A DNA stretch of 63,375 bases, taken from Chytridium lagenaria (lineage: Eukaryota > Chytridiomycota > Chytridiomycetes > Chytridiales > Chytridiaceae). The stretch spans positions 1-63,375 of the forward strand of contig JAHLKC010000183.1 of the NCBI GenBank assembly GCA_025449115.1, written 5' to 3'. Positions 23,665 to 35,257 of this stretch are shown here, piece by piece; the stretch's first letter is position 1, and each line of letters begins with the position of its first letter. The notes under the pieces were generated by a model that did no database searches, had not been told where the DNA came from, and worked only from the letters and a program-made list of their open reading frames with translations. The position numbers and the translations under genes are program-made.

Positions 23665-26251
23665 ATGATGTTTACCACCTCCGATGCGTTCGCTGACGCT
23701 GAAAAAATGGCTGAAGCTGAACGTCAAGTGAAGGAAGCCGAAGAGGCTTTATTCCAACTTCTTGAACAAACCCTTCAAGCCATCGTTGAAAACAGGTCTA
23801 CAAATGAGGAACTGAAAAGGATTTTCTCCATGCGTGAACTATCGGTTATCCCAACCGAGGAATTCAACGCTGGCTTGAACGAAACGGCTCCAATCGTAGC
23901 TTCCAAGCCTTTCTTTGAGGACACCCACGAGTCCTTCAGCATTCCCGTTTGCCCCGTGACAAGCAAGTGGGTTCAAGATATGGGCGTGGCTGTTGAAGCT
24001 GAAGCATATGATGAGGACGGTCAGGCCTTCATAGTCTTCAAACGTCTCCTGAACGACCTCACCCATGAGAATTTTGATACAGTCTATGTCGAGCTTGAAC
24101 GACTTCTTGCCAAAACCCGCATAGGCTTTCAGAGATTTGTTGGGCTTATATTCAACATGGCAGTAAATATGCATAACGTTGGAAATGTTTACGGAAGGCT
24201 TTGCCAGAAACTCAGTGAAGAGCCGTTAATTTCAAATGAAAACGGTTTTCTTCAGTTCACTCCTGGACAAATGTCAAGAGGGGCTGGAGAAATATGGGAA
24301 ATGGTCGCAGCCTAACTTTACCGATGCGCTGTCCTTCAGGGAACGTTTTCAGCGCCTTCACGAAATGTCTTTCGAAGAGAGGTCCTTGTGCAAGATGGAG
24401 ATCCTTGAGCGCAACAAGTTACAGTATCGCTTTTTTCGGAATTATCTGCCTAATCTGCGGACTTTTTGATCTCCGAATGATTAAAGAGGATATCATCCAC
24501 TCTTGTGTGCAGCAGCTTTTGAGCAAAATGCTTTTGGGGGATCCTGAGGAAGAGGAGACTAAGTGTCTATGCAAGCTCTTTTTCACGGTTGGTGAACGCC
24601 TTGACCATGCTGGGGCCAAGTACCGCATGGACGTGTACTTTTCTCGTATTGAAGAGTTTTCGGCCAATATTAATCTTTCTGATTATGTGAAGCTTTTGAT
24701 TCGAGATTTGATTGAAATGAGGCACGGAGGGTGGAGGAGAGGGCCTGCTCAGAATGATATGCTTTTGTTTGATCAAGAAGATAAAGTACCATTCGAGGTT
24801 GATGGATCGGTTGATGTGGGTAACTACAGTAGATCTGAAGGAGATATTATCGTAAGACACGATGTCGAGAGTGGGGGTTTTGACGAAAGATTCAATGTCG
24901 TGGAAACTACTCAGAGTGGTTTCGAAGGCTTTGATGTTTCCTCAAGTGCCCATTTAAATCGCGGGGCTCAGGAGAGTGTTGCACATGATGAGGCTGATAC
25001 TGCTTCTAAAGTTACGTTGATAAGTAGAAACAGGTACTTTAGTTGTAATTGTGCTTCGTTCAAAGATTTTACATATGAAGTAACTTCTTTAAATGTTGTG
25101 AAGATGGTGATGTTTTCTTGGCATGATCTCACGAGTTTCTTTTCTAGCGCTATGCATATGCAGAGCAAGTCTTTGAGCACCGTAATTCCTGCCGACTTGC
25201 CACTTGGAATTACTCAAGCCGCTCTCTATGTTCCCTATGACGCCTTAACCGGCACTGACGTAAGTTTTTATGAATTTTTTTTACTCCATCTGATTATATG
25301 TTGCTAGCCATCTTTTTATGCATTCGACTCGCAGGCCAATGTTGGCCTTCAAGAAGCACCACCTAACCAGCAAGAAGTGTCTTCCGGCCAAGACCCTGAG
25401 ACTGTTCCTTTGTGCCCGATGTTGGCCCTACCCCAGATCAGTACCAGGAGCCGATGTATCAGCCGGCTATCTCGTCCTCCCCTTGCGTTTTCAACCCCGC
25501 ATACCTTCTTTTAACTAAGACTTCGAAGGCAATCCCAGTCGTTAACCCTGAAACCAAAGAGGTACTCGTTCCTTCGAGCAAGTCTCCGAAAGCGCTTCAA
25601 ATCGTTAACCCTCAGACTGGAGAGGCTGTGGTCATTTGGAAAGGGACGGCTACTTCACCTCCCGTCACCACTAGATCCGAGAATTGGGCAAAGTCTTTTG
25701 TGTCAGTGGCAATCAAGGATTCAGAAGCAAAAGGAATTCCGATGTGGTCCCAGCGGGCCTCAGAGAGGCTAGCGCTGGATTCGAAGGAAGTCGACAAGAA
25801 CGATCCGCAGCCGGCCTCCGCTCAAATCAAGTTTAAGGATGTCGGGAAATGGAAGATAGAAATGAAGGGGGCTGCTGCGATTCCTACGCCTGGAATCGAA
25901 CCTAGTAGTACGACCGAGGAAATTATAAAGGGAGGCAGGTCTACTGCCACTGATTTGCCTGATTCGGTGTTGGGCTGTAGCTTGAGCGAAGTTTCTGTAG
26001 AAGTGCATAAAACGAGGCTTCTTTCGCCTGCTGAGTTGAAGTGCCTTCCATACGTCCAAGTGAAAGACGACGCTACTTCTCCCACGAAAAAGTGCATTGT
26101 TTACACGGTTGAGAACCTGAAATTTTTTAAGCACGTGAGCGTTGCTCCTTTGGAGTCTGAAGCGTTAAGGATTTTTATGAGTGGACCTCCTGGCGGGCCA
26201 CCTTCTCCTATACGTCCAATCAGCCATGGGCCGTTCCGACGCAAGAAATAG
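23665..26251 (+). pseudogene. decayed, rearranged eIF4G paralogue (MIF4G-like part then N-terminal-like part)
   Basis: From 23665 (MMFTTSDAFADAEKM) a MIF4G-like region parallels the upstream eIF4G: VYVELERLLAKTRIGFQRFV, VYGRLCQKLSEE, DKCQEGLEKYGKW, CVQQLLSKMLLGDPEEEETK, VGERLDHAGAKYRMDVYFSR. Its frame breaks near 24255 and again near 24440. After an intron (from about 25033) the segment ALYVPYDALTGTD matches the 5' part of the upstream gene. A further one-base shift near 25411 leads into DQYQEPMYQP, TSKAIPVVNPETKEVLV, PKALQIVNPQTGEAVV and KKCIVYTVENLKFF, the eIF4G N-terminal signature, ending GPFRRKK at 26251. The order (MIF4G before N-region) is inverted relative to a normal eIF4G. It could be two partial copies or one shuffled gene; expression is unknown. 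Confidence 0.65.
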
Positions 26252-26891
26252 GTTCCTTAGATCTCTTGATCGATCAAGTTGGTGTAATTCATGATGTTGC
26301 TGAGTTGACTGCATTCATGAGTTTCTGTTTAATAAACAATGGGATCTTTTCTACTTCATGCGAATTTGTTGCGTTTTCGCTGTTACAAAGGTTGATTCCT
26401 TGCTTTAAGTATATTTCATTGGGATACACCTATCACATTTTTCTTGTTCGCTTTACGTGGGAGCTCATTTTTGAACTTACGGTATAGGCACCCATCGAAA
26501 GAAGGCAATGCAATAGTGTGAACAAAGAATGAAGTTAGATATGAAGAAGACGGCCCTAATCGCCGGACTGTAAATTCATTCATGTCGTTGATTCGAAGTT
26601 GGAAAAAAACAACATGATCTTTTTCTTACGGGTGTTTAATTGTTATCGCCAAAACCTTATAAATCATGTTTTACATTGTCTATTGACTTAGCTAATTTAA
26701 AAATGAGTGGTAAAAAATCTTATTCGACGCGATTTTAATGATCTGGAATATATGTTAGCACGAGATAATGCATAAGCACAAAGACGTAGTTCTTGAAATC
26801 GCGATGCAGTCAACTTTGCCAGCTGGCCAGCTTGTCTAAAAAAGTGTTCCGTCTCGAGAAATTTTGATCATCTTTTGACTTGATCCGGACC
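26252..26891. other. intergenic, nothing recognised
   Basis: Spacer of 640 bp between the eIF4G-like duplicate and SPC25. It has no coding-like frame with family resemblance, no RNA gene and no repeat that I can identify. The last 100 bp before 26892 should hold the SPC25 promoter. Confidence 0.4.
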
Positions 26892-27935
26892 ATGTCGGAC
26901 GAATATGCAGCAGTGGTTCATGACTACGACGCACTGCGCAGGGATTGTGCGGCATTCTTGGAGACGTATGATGCATGGGTTGCTCAGAAGAAGGAGAATA
27001 TTCTCATGGTGAAGAATTCTTACCAGCATAAATCTGCTGAGCAGAAAGGTAACATTTGCATCCCTATTCTATTCTATTACTTTCATGCGCCATCGCAAAT
27101 ACCTGCTTACATCCCCCCTCTTACAATGCCTCGCACACACTGTTATGTCACTTACAATGCTATGTTTAATTAGAAAAGTACCTTCAACTTAAGTCAGAAT
27201 TGGATCATCTCCAAAATCATATGAGCGGACTCAAGAAAGGTAACAAGCTTCGACGCTTTTCCGCTTGCTTTCTTTGTGTTGAGAGATAGCAGTACTGAAT
27301 ACTTGATTGTTATATTCTGCAACTAGCCGAGGAGCGAGAAATGATGGAAACTCATGAAATGGAGAAAACCATTAGTGAGCTATCCCTAAAGCATGGAAAT
27401 CAGATGATGCTCAAGGATAAACTTGAACAGGAGACTTATGAACTGAGGGAACAGATTCAGTCTCGACGAAAAAGTAAGGACATTTTAGTGTTTTTTCAAT
27501 TCTCAACAAGGCTTGTATGAACAGCGCTGGAAGCTATTATTGCGCAGAGGGAAGAAGTGGAACGGAAGAGCAAACCTGAAGCCGCGTTCTTTGAGTCAAA
27601 GTTGGCGATGAAGATTCTTACATTAAAGGGTGGGTGCAGGAGTAGGTATTTTGGCTAACAGAATCAAAGATAATCTCCTTCGATTTTCGTTCACCCTCAT
27701 TAATTCAAAGGACTGGGATGAGGAATATTTTTTCATCGTAGACGTGAGCAACGAGATCTATAAGGGTATGGACTATCGTTTTTATAAAGGTTATTTATGA
27801 TATGTAGTTGTGAAATGCCAGCCGGAGATCAAGGAGTTAGATGAGCTTGTGGGGAAACTTAATAGGACGAGAGATTTCTATACGTTTCTGAAAGAGGTCA
27901 GAAAGGCGTTCCAGAATTCGAATGGGAAAGCTTGA
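26892..27935 (+). CDS. SPC25: kinetochore protein Spc25
   Basis: Subunit of the Ndc80 complex, which links kinetochores to microtubules. The start MSDEYAAVVHDYDALRRDC opens a long coiled coil encoded in several short exons (LKSELDHLQNHMSGLKK, EMEKTISELSLKHGNQMM, LEQETYELREQIQSRRK). The C-terminal globular RWD-type domain reads KDNLLRFSFTLINSKDWD, EEYFFIVDVSNEIYK, then VVKCQPEIKELDELVGKL, NRTRDFYTFLKEVRKAF. This F-x-F-T plus late L-N-x-T-x-D-F-x-x-F-L-x-x-x-R-x-x-F pattern is diagnostic of Spc25. Introns carry GT...AG ends, and the joined frame has no shift. Its length (about 240 residues) suits the family. Confidence 0.85.
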
Positions 27936-28155
27936 GGGTTCTTTTTGGGTGTGAGGTTCTCATCAACGCATTTTGTACATACAACGAAGACTATTGAATA
28001 CAACCAAGACTTATAATCATTTATACCGTTATCCTTTTCTGCGACGTTGTCGGTTATTGATGAGGGTTCCTAGTTTCGTCGTTTAGTGAAAGGGTAGTCC
28101 CGACACTCGAGAGTTTGAGCTTTGTCTGGACGAATTGTCATAGTGCTAGTTATAG

Positions 28156-30234
28156 ATGTTAGTGGAATCAACGAAGCTGTGGCTCAGAGGAAGCGAGCTT
28201 GAGCTCACCGTCTCCGCAACCCTTAACAAAGAACTCGAACCGGCACATCTTATTGTAAAACTTCGCAAAGAAAACTCTTCAACAGAATGGTCCGGATCCT
28301 TCACCGACCAATGTAAAGCTTTATTTGTGTCATCAACATAAACTCTCCCCTTCTAGATGTAGAGGAGATTGCAAAGAAGACAGGCAACTTTAAACGCTTC
28401 CCCATATTTGTAGAAATGCTGTTTTCGGCTATGCGGAAGGTTTGCACACATTTTTCTTCTCCATGGCTAAGTTTCCAGGCGAGCCCTGTTGTCGGACTTG
28501 ATATTTTGACGACAGAGGATTTGGAGTACCTCAAGCGAGGTGAAAAGCAACCATTTTCTGCAACGACTTCGATCAACTTTGGTGGGAAAAAGCTGTATCT
28601 GATTTTGACGTATGCTGTTGCGTTTGATAGGTGTGACTCCTTTTAAAAAGCTGTTGCGGAAGCTAATTGTTGAACGCATAGAGTGCATTATCCGCTTCCT
28701 CTTTGCGTTGTGGATGAAGAGACGGGAGTAAAGGAGAGTATGGTGGAAGCATTGAGGGATGAAGTAAGTCGATTGCAAGCGGAACGGTTACATCATCTTG
28801 AGAAAATATCTTGGGTTAGTTTAGGATTGTGCAGATATGATGCTGACCAGCGCAAGCTTTTAAAAGAGAACGATAGATTAAAACACATGTTAAAACAAGA
28901 GTCTCAAAAACGACAGGAAAGCTCAGCGTGAGTTATATTTACTTGACTTGATGTGACGAGTTAATTAATATTCTCTACGAGAAGGCCCCGGGGTGTGTTC
29001 CCGTCAGCAGATCTGATTGATCGACTACAGTCAGTGCTTTATGAAATCGAACAAGCACGCTCTCAATATGTAAGAACTTTGTAATTGCCTTGTAACCTAA
29101 GTATGGGTAGAAACACACTCGAAACCTTTCACAACCTCTTAAGTCACTTGTAGACATCGTATCCGACATTGTGGTGAGTATTTCTTGCATTCATTTTCAC
29201 TGTGTTTATTTCGTGCTGATAGTAAATAAGAATGAGACGCAATCACCATTACCACATTCAAATCGGGGACGGGTTGTCAGAGAACGCGCATTAAAGACAC
29301 GGTCGAGTAAAACCATGGAAGAAGAGGCCAGATCTCTCAGTCGAAAGTCGTGAGTTATAATGCTAAAGGAGCTGGGCTCTTACTCCTGTTTATTATTCTT
29401 TTTTTCCTTTGCTTCAGGGCTCAATACAAGGTGTTGAAATCGAGACCTCTTGTTTTGGCGTCTCCTGAAAAGACGAGAGTACATTCACCAGGTTTGACCA
29501 ATCATTTCTAGTTTATATTTTTTAATTTTGTGTTTAATCGTGGTAAGTAGTAAGAAGAAGCGGCTCCTTTCAACGGTTCGACCCAACACTGTGAGTGATC
29601 CATCCGTTTAACTTTATCTAATATTGGCGTTTTTTGTTTTGTAGATACGTCTATGAAAGGGAAAAACGTTTACGCGAACGACGGTAATTTTTTAATTTTT
29701 GATTGCTTCTGCGCCGCTGACCTTTTCGCAGATCTGCTTCTCGACAATCATCCGTTGACTCGCATAATTCTTCATTATCGTCGAGTAAAAGCAGTTTGAT
29801 ACGAAGTGAGTAAATGCGGATTCCCAATCTTGCCGTTTATATTTATGCTGCTTCAACTTTTATGTATATGACACTTACCAAAAGTAGATACCAGACCGGC
29901 GAAAGGCGAAGTGGCTGAGGGATTACGGACAAGAAAAAGTTTTTTGAACGAGAATTCGAGTCTAAATCGGCAGAGTAGAGTGAAAGGAGGACTTGTTGGG
30001 ACTATGAGTATGGCCCGCTCCTTCTCAATGTTCTCTTTGCCATCCTCCCTGTTCTATTTTCGCCTTTTCTCCCCAAACGCTTACCATACCGTTTTTGTGT
30101 AAACAGAGCGGAAAGAAACGCGGTCAGGGAGCAGACAGAAATGGGATGGAAATGTGTCCGATAGCGAAGAAATCGAACAACGGCTGAGCGCGCTTCGAAA
30201 CTATCTCCATTCACAGTCAATAGCAACAGGATAA
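28156..30234 (+). CDS. CCDC61: CCDC61/VFL3-like basal body coiled-coil protein
   Basis: XRCC4-superfamily protein needed for basal body and flagellar rootlet organisation in known homologues. The start MLVESTKLWLRGSELEL gives the head-domain strands. The signature KKTGNFKRFPIFVEML follows intron 1, then ASPVVGLDILTTEDLEYL, KKLYLILTYAVAFDR and VHYPLPLCVVDEE, closely matching the CCDC61 head. A coiled coil follows (ALRDEVSRLQAERLHHLEKI, LLKENDRLKHMLKQ), then Ser/Arg-rich sequence over many small exons. The end is IEQRLSALRNYLHSQSIATG, similar to the family's conserved terminal helix. No frame break was needed in the head domain. Its presence is one of the best clues that the organism makes flagellated zoospores. 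Confidence 0.82.
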
Positions 30235-30391
30235 TTTCTTTTCCTAAAGAGACCAAACTTACTAAATAGAATCAAAACAATACTGTAATTTTATAAAATT
30301 ACTTAATGTTTGTTGAGTTGACCAACATGAGGGGGAAGAGAGAAAAAATAATAATTAAAGAAACAGGCATGAGGGGATGTATCGACATTAA

Positions 30392-32574
30392 TCACAGTCC
30401 AAGAATCTCCTTGACTTTTACCACAAGCTCCTCCCTTTTCACCACCGTCCTCTCCCCTGTCCCAGCATTCTCAATCTGCACCGTCCCACTCCCCACCCTC
30501 TCATTATCCAACACAACCACAACCGGCACCCCCTCATCCGCCGCCGCCTTAAACTGTGCATCACGTCTCGGTTTCTCCTTATACGTAAATTCAGTGCTCA
30601 CACCCGCATCCCAGAGCTCACGAGCGGCTTCCATGCGTTCAGTAAGGAACCCAGTGCCAAGACCAACAAGGTAGACTTGGGTGGAAGTGGTGCGGAGTCG
30701 GGTACTGGAGGCCTTGAGACGGTTGTAGACGATAGCAAAGACGCGTTCGAGACCAATGGAGATACCCGACACAGGGGATTTTCTTGCCAGAGAACATACC
30801 GACGAGTTTCGTCGTAACGGCCACCAGAGGCGATGGAGCCGACACCAGAGGTTTCCTCGGTTTCTAGAAAAAAAGAGCGATAAATGCTTTGTGAGAGTGG
30901 TGCAGAAATACTTACTTGCGGTGAGAACGGCTTCATAAAATGACGCCGGTGTAGTAGTCGAGACCTCGGGCAAGACTGAGGTCGAAGGACATTTTGTGTT
31001 CCACGCCAAATATGGTAAGGTATTTAAAGAGGAGACGCATGTCCTCAACACCAGCCTTCGCTGCGGCGCTCTTCATAAGCTTAGCATCGGCAAGAAGGAC
31101 ATCGCATAATTCGGCACCACCTAAAAAAAACAAAAACCCGGTGAGTGAAGATGTAAAACGGATGAGATGAATCGTACCTGAAAGCTTTACATACTCTCCA
31201 ATCTGATCCGCAGCTTCCACCGACAACCCCTTCTCCACCGTCATCTCCTTCTTGACTTCCTCCCAAGTTGCCTTATCAAGTTTATCCACGGCAGACGAGA
31301 TGGTACGGAATTTGTCGGCAGGCACTCCGCAGACCTCAAACATGCCGTCAAGAATTTTCCTGTGGTTAAGCTTTGGAAAAGAAACACAGTTAGATATCTT
31401 CAGAGGGAGGGAAAAAAGGATACCTTGATGACGTAGTCGCCGACGTTGACAGAGTTGATGATTTCTACCATGATGCGGAGGGCTTCGGAGTCGGGAATCA
31501 TGGGACCGTATTCACCGGCAATGTCGAGATCCTGTAAAAATGAATCTATTAGCGTGATACTTTAGAAGCGGACTGCCACAAGTGAGTTAACAAGGACAAT
31601 CAAGAGACTCACGCATTGATAGAATTCTCTCATCCGGCCCTTGTTCACTGACGGGTTATCCCGACGGTAAACCTTTGCAATGTGGTAACGCTTCATGTTG
31701 CTAATGTTGGTGTTGGCGGCAAGGAATCTGGCAAAAGGGACCTAAAAACAGCACAATAAATAAGCCAAGAGAAACACGACGCTTATAAAGTCAATTATCC
31801 ACAAACCGTAAGATCGTAACGGAGTGAGCAAAGTTCACCACCCTGATCCTGAAGATCGTAGATAAGCTTACTGTCTTCACCGTACTTTCCAGTCAAAATA
31901 TCCTTGAGTTCAAATACGGGTGTGTCAATGGTGACAGCGCCGTGACGCTTGAAAATGTCGGTGATGCTGGAAAAGATCTTTTCGCGGACGGCCATTTCTT
32001 CAGGGATAAAGTCTTTGGTTCCCTAACGATGCATTAGACATAATGACGTGTTAGAACTTGACGCAGCGAGTGTTCTGAAAGGGCAGGCTTTGACAGTGGC
32101 GCGACAAAAGGGACGCCACAATATATGCCCTAAATTAGGCGGGCGACACCGTTGTATCCTATCAGACACAGTTCATATCTACCAAAAAGATCATGCATTG
32201 TACATCCCTCCATCAAACAATAACAGCACCCTCCCATCCGCAGCCATCACTTCCATTCTATTACCTTTGCCGTCTTAATTTCAAACTTCTTCCCCGCATC
32301 GGCGGTCCCCGCTCCAGCCGCTCCCTTCTTGCTTATTCAACTCCTTCAACTGATTCGCAACCGCATCAATCTCGGACTTATCCGCCTTGCTCGTCTTCAA
32401 CTCCCTGAGCTTTGATCCCAAAGCCTTGATCTGGTCAGCAACGCTGTCTGTCATGATGTAGAGGTGTCTTGTGGTTGGGTATGGGTGGATGAAAGGTTTG
32501 TGTGCGATGGCGTTAATACAGGAAAGTTGGTAAGAGAGTTTGATTGCTCGACGTTGGAGGGAGCTGAAGACCAT
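30392..32574 (-). CDS. HTS1: histidyl-tRNA synthetase, probable dual cytosolic/mitochondrial starts
   Basis: Charges tRNA-His. The cytosolic start at 32454 ([19 protein letters not shown]) begins a WHEP helix-turn-helix. After an intron of about 240 nt come [17 protein letters not shown] and [16 protein letters not shown], motif 1/2 sequence ([31 protein letters not shown]), [12 protein letters not shown] (HisA) and [11 protein letters not shown]. The C-terminal anticodon-binding domain follows ([43 protein letters not shown]), ending EILGL. A second in-frame ATG at 32574 adds 40 residues starting [18 protein letters not shown], with no Asp or Glu, typical of a mitochondrial presequence. Yeast HTS1 makes both isoforms from alternative starts. 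Three +1 shifts sit in homopolymers at 30937-30940, 30807-30809 and 30765-30767, and one more shift lies near 32330. In an essential gene these suggest assembly errors. Confidence 0.88.
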
Positions 32575-33136
32575 GCACAAACTGGACAAAGTCGGAAAAT
32601 ATCAATTTCACTTTTGTCACAGCGTCTATAAAAATGACAGTTTTCCTTCTTTTTACCATCACTTTTTTTCTCTTTCTCCATTCTTCATCGACTTCATCCA
32701 ACATCATCAAAGTTTACTGTGCGGGTGATGTGCGGACGTGAAAGAGTAAGTTGGTGATTGTGTGTGTATTGATCAAGGACTGTGCAGTGTTAAGCAAGGT
32801 AAGAACAAACCCTCAATTCCTCAGCCATCCCCACTTTTCTCTTCCGATACCTCGAGCTTGTGTGATGATCAACATATACAGACCTGTACCGAAAGACTAC
32901 ATGTTGGATAACGATATTGCCAAATACCTCTGACTCTTAGCTCTAAGCCTTTTCCTTCTCTCGTTCCACCTACACCACCCCTCCACCCTTTTACATAAAC
33001 AGTCGTTTAACCTTACATCCTTCTCTTTTTAGGTAGGAATGCGTTTACAAGTGAACTGGTTTCTTTCATTCTTCAATGTCATCAAAAGTTTAAATAAACG
33101 TCGATATATCTATCTACATCTGTCCATTTGCCCATT
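32575..33136. other. intergenic, only short ORFs
   Basis: Spacer between HisRS and the phosphatase gene. Short plus-strand frames exist: 32636 encodes MTVFLLFTITFFLFLH-like hydrophobic sequence, and 32866-32932 ends in KDYMLDNDIAKYL. A small multi-exon gene is conceivable, but I recognise no family and see no compelling exon joins. Confidence 0.3.
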
Positions 33137-33602
33137 CTATAAACCCATATCCTCTCCATAAGCCTGGAGCTGCAACAGAAACCCCATATTCGGTTTAATG
33201 CACATCTCGCCTTCTTCACCCCCATCGCCTCATCAACCCAATTCTCCGTTTCTTCATCAAATACGCCACAACCACCGTCGCACTTCTCGACTGTCCCATC
33301 TGGCAATGCAACACCTTCCCCACCTCTCTCCCCTTTTCAATAAACTCAAACGCACGTTCAAAATGCTCTGATATCACCACATCAGGATGATCGTCAATGG
33401 GTATCTTGAGCATCACATCTTGCTCTCGTTGTTGACGTATTCAGGGCCCATCACTTGAACAACGTGGGTGATGCCTTGTTGCTGTAAAAGATCCTCGTTG
33501 ACGGATGCCTGCAAGATTACCGATATACAGCCCATCTTCCACCCTATCCATAAGACTGGATATGGACTCGAGTTCTTCATCTGAAATGTCTTGAAACCGC
33601 AT
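33137..33602 (-). CDS. small dual-specificity protein phosphatase
   Basis: Cysteine phosphatase of the atypical DSP type. From MRFQDISDEELESI: DGLYIGNLAG, ITHVVQVMGPEYVNNES, KIPIDDHPDVV, FEFIEKGREVGKVL, then the active-site loop HCQMGQSRSATVVVAYLM (HCx5R with general-acid Asp in IPIDD). C-terminal KPNMGFLLQLQAYGED matches the family's terminal P-N-x-G-F-x-x-Q-L helix and ends at 33137. At about 150 residues the size is right for a minimal DSP. Reading it through needs shifts of one base near 33512, 33417, 33245 and 33195, an unusually high density. It is either a young pseudogene or a stretch of poor consensus. It is divergent from the ankyrin gene, 43 bp away. Confidence 0.7.
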
Positions 33603-33645
33603 TGAAATATTTATATTTTGTCACGCATCATTTAAAAAGGCAGTG

Positions 33646-35257
33646 ATGGTGTTGCTGGACCTCCCCTTTGAGGTCATTAGAACCATGGCAGTGATGCTCC
33701 ACCCTCACGATGCCCAAAAACTACGATACATGAATCGATCGACCCTCACCTCTTTTACATTCCCAGACCCTTCTTTTGCAAGACTTAATCTCCTAAACTA
33801 CATGATCTCCTACTCCCATTCCAACATTACAGATCATGACCTCCACACCCCACAACAAAACCATCATGGTCCCATATTCACCGCTTTGAACCGTTTCATC
33901 CTGTTTGAACTCGATTTCCCACATCTCGGAATACCTTACTGGACGGCTCTCATCAGTCTCTACGGTTTCGATCGTCAGACTCTTCGTCTCATCCACCATG
34001 AATTCGTCACGTTAGAAGTCACATCCTCCAAGTCTATCCCCTCCCCCTCCCTCATCTCATTATCAATCAGACAGGCAGTGTCAATGTTGGGTGGAGTCGC
34101 TGTATCGACCCCAACATCAAAACACTCCAAACTCCACGTCGACATGGACGATTTCTTTGCATTGCATTGGGCGGCCGCTACCGACAATCTAGAATTATTA
34201 ATATTAAACCTCCTCACAGATCTCACCGAGTCCAATATACCCATCTCCTCCAACACCCTTCCAGCGTTCACCACAGTCTGGGATCACCTTTTAGCAAGGT
34301 GAATTATATAAAATCAACACGAAATCAACCCCCCCCTCAACTCTTGTTTTCTTTCTCACCCCAACCCTTTTAGAGCCGCCAAACACGGTAGTCAACGCGT
34401 CGTTCTAGCATTACTGGAAAGAGATGGCATGGATGCTTCTGCGCTTGACAGCCAGGCGTTACGACAGGCTTGTGAGTACGGACATGTGGAGACGGTGATG
34501 GTGTTATTGTCACGGAACGCTGATCCCATGGCCATGAATGGGATGCCGATTCGAAATGCAGCCGAGTTTGGTCATGCGGAGGTTGTGCGTGTTTTACTTG
34601 CCACTGAGGGTGTGGATCCAGGCGTAGAGGTAAAATCATGCAACCTCTAGTCATATTTTTTTTAATTGGTGTTTCTGTATGTGTAATGGCTGTGTAGTCG
34701 AATTATGCGGTGAAATGGGCGGCAGAGAATGGACATGTGGATGTTGTGAGGGTGTTGCTTGAGACTAAGGGTGTAGATCCTGCGGCTGATGGGAATTGGG
34801 CGATACAAGTTGCGACGGAGAATGGACATGTTGAGATTGTGAGGATGTTGCTTGAGACGGGACAGGTGGATGCGTTTGGGGCAAAGAACTTTTGTTTGAA
34901 ACGAGCCGCTCGACAAGGATCGGTGGAATGTAAGAACCTGTTTTTCTTTGTTTTTTTTTCTTTTTTTTGGTGTGATGTTGCGTGTTGGTAATGGCTCTTT
35001 TCCCCTTTTTTTTAAGTGGTCAAGATGTTGTTGGAGACGGGGAGGGCTTCGGAGGCGAATGTGAGTATGACTTTGGTGTCGGCTGCACAGAGGGGACATG
35101 CGAGGGTTGTGGAGATGTTGTTGGAGTATGTGGGGGGTAGGGGTGCTGGGGAAAGAAGGATAAGGAGGGTGTGGCTCTTCAGAGAGCGTTGGATAGAGCC
35201 CAGGAAAGGGGACATGAAGATTGTGTGAGGTTGCTGTCGAGAAAACGAGCAAACTGA
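33646..35257 (+). CDS. ankyrin-repeat protein with F-box-like N-terminus
   Basis: The N-terminal LLDLPFEVIRTMAVMLHPHD resembles an F-box-like helix pair, followed by about 150 residues of unknown fold. Introns at about 34301-34372, 34629-34697 and 34930-35016 separate ankyrin repeats: GSQRVVLALLERDGMD, QACEYGHVETVMVLLSRNA, AAEFGHAEVVRVLLATEGVD, AAENGHVDVVRVLLETKGVD, ATENGHVEIVRMLLETGQVD, AAQRGHARVVEMLLEY. The natural end needs a one-base shift near 35150 to reach RALDRAQERGHEDCVRLL and a stop at 35257. Such F-box-like/ankyrin proteins are often multigene families in chytrids, and substrate-receptor function is inferred. The repeats are near-consensus. Confidence 0.75.

Noticed and set aside
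32710..32760. MCGRE start resembling an SRAP/HMCES protein
   Set aside because: Only five residues agree before a stop or intron, and no SRAP motif follows downstream.
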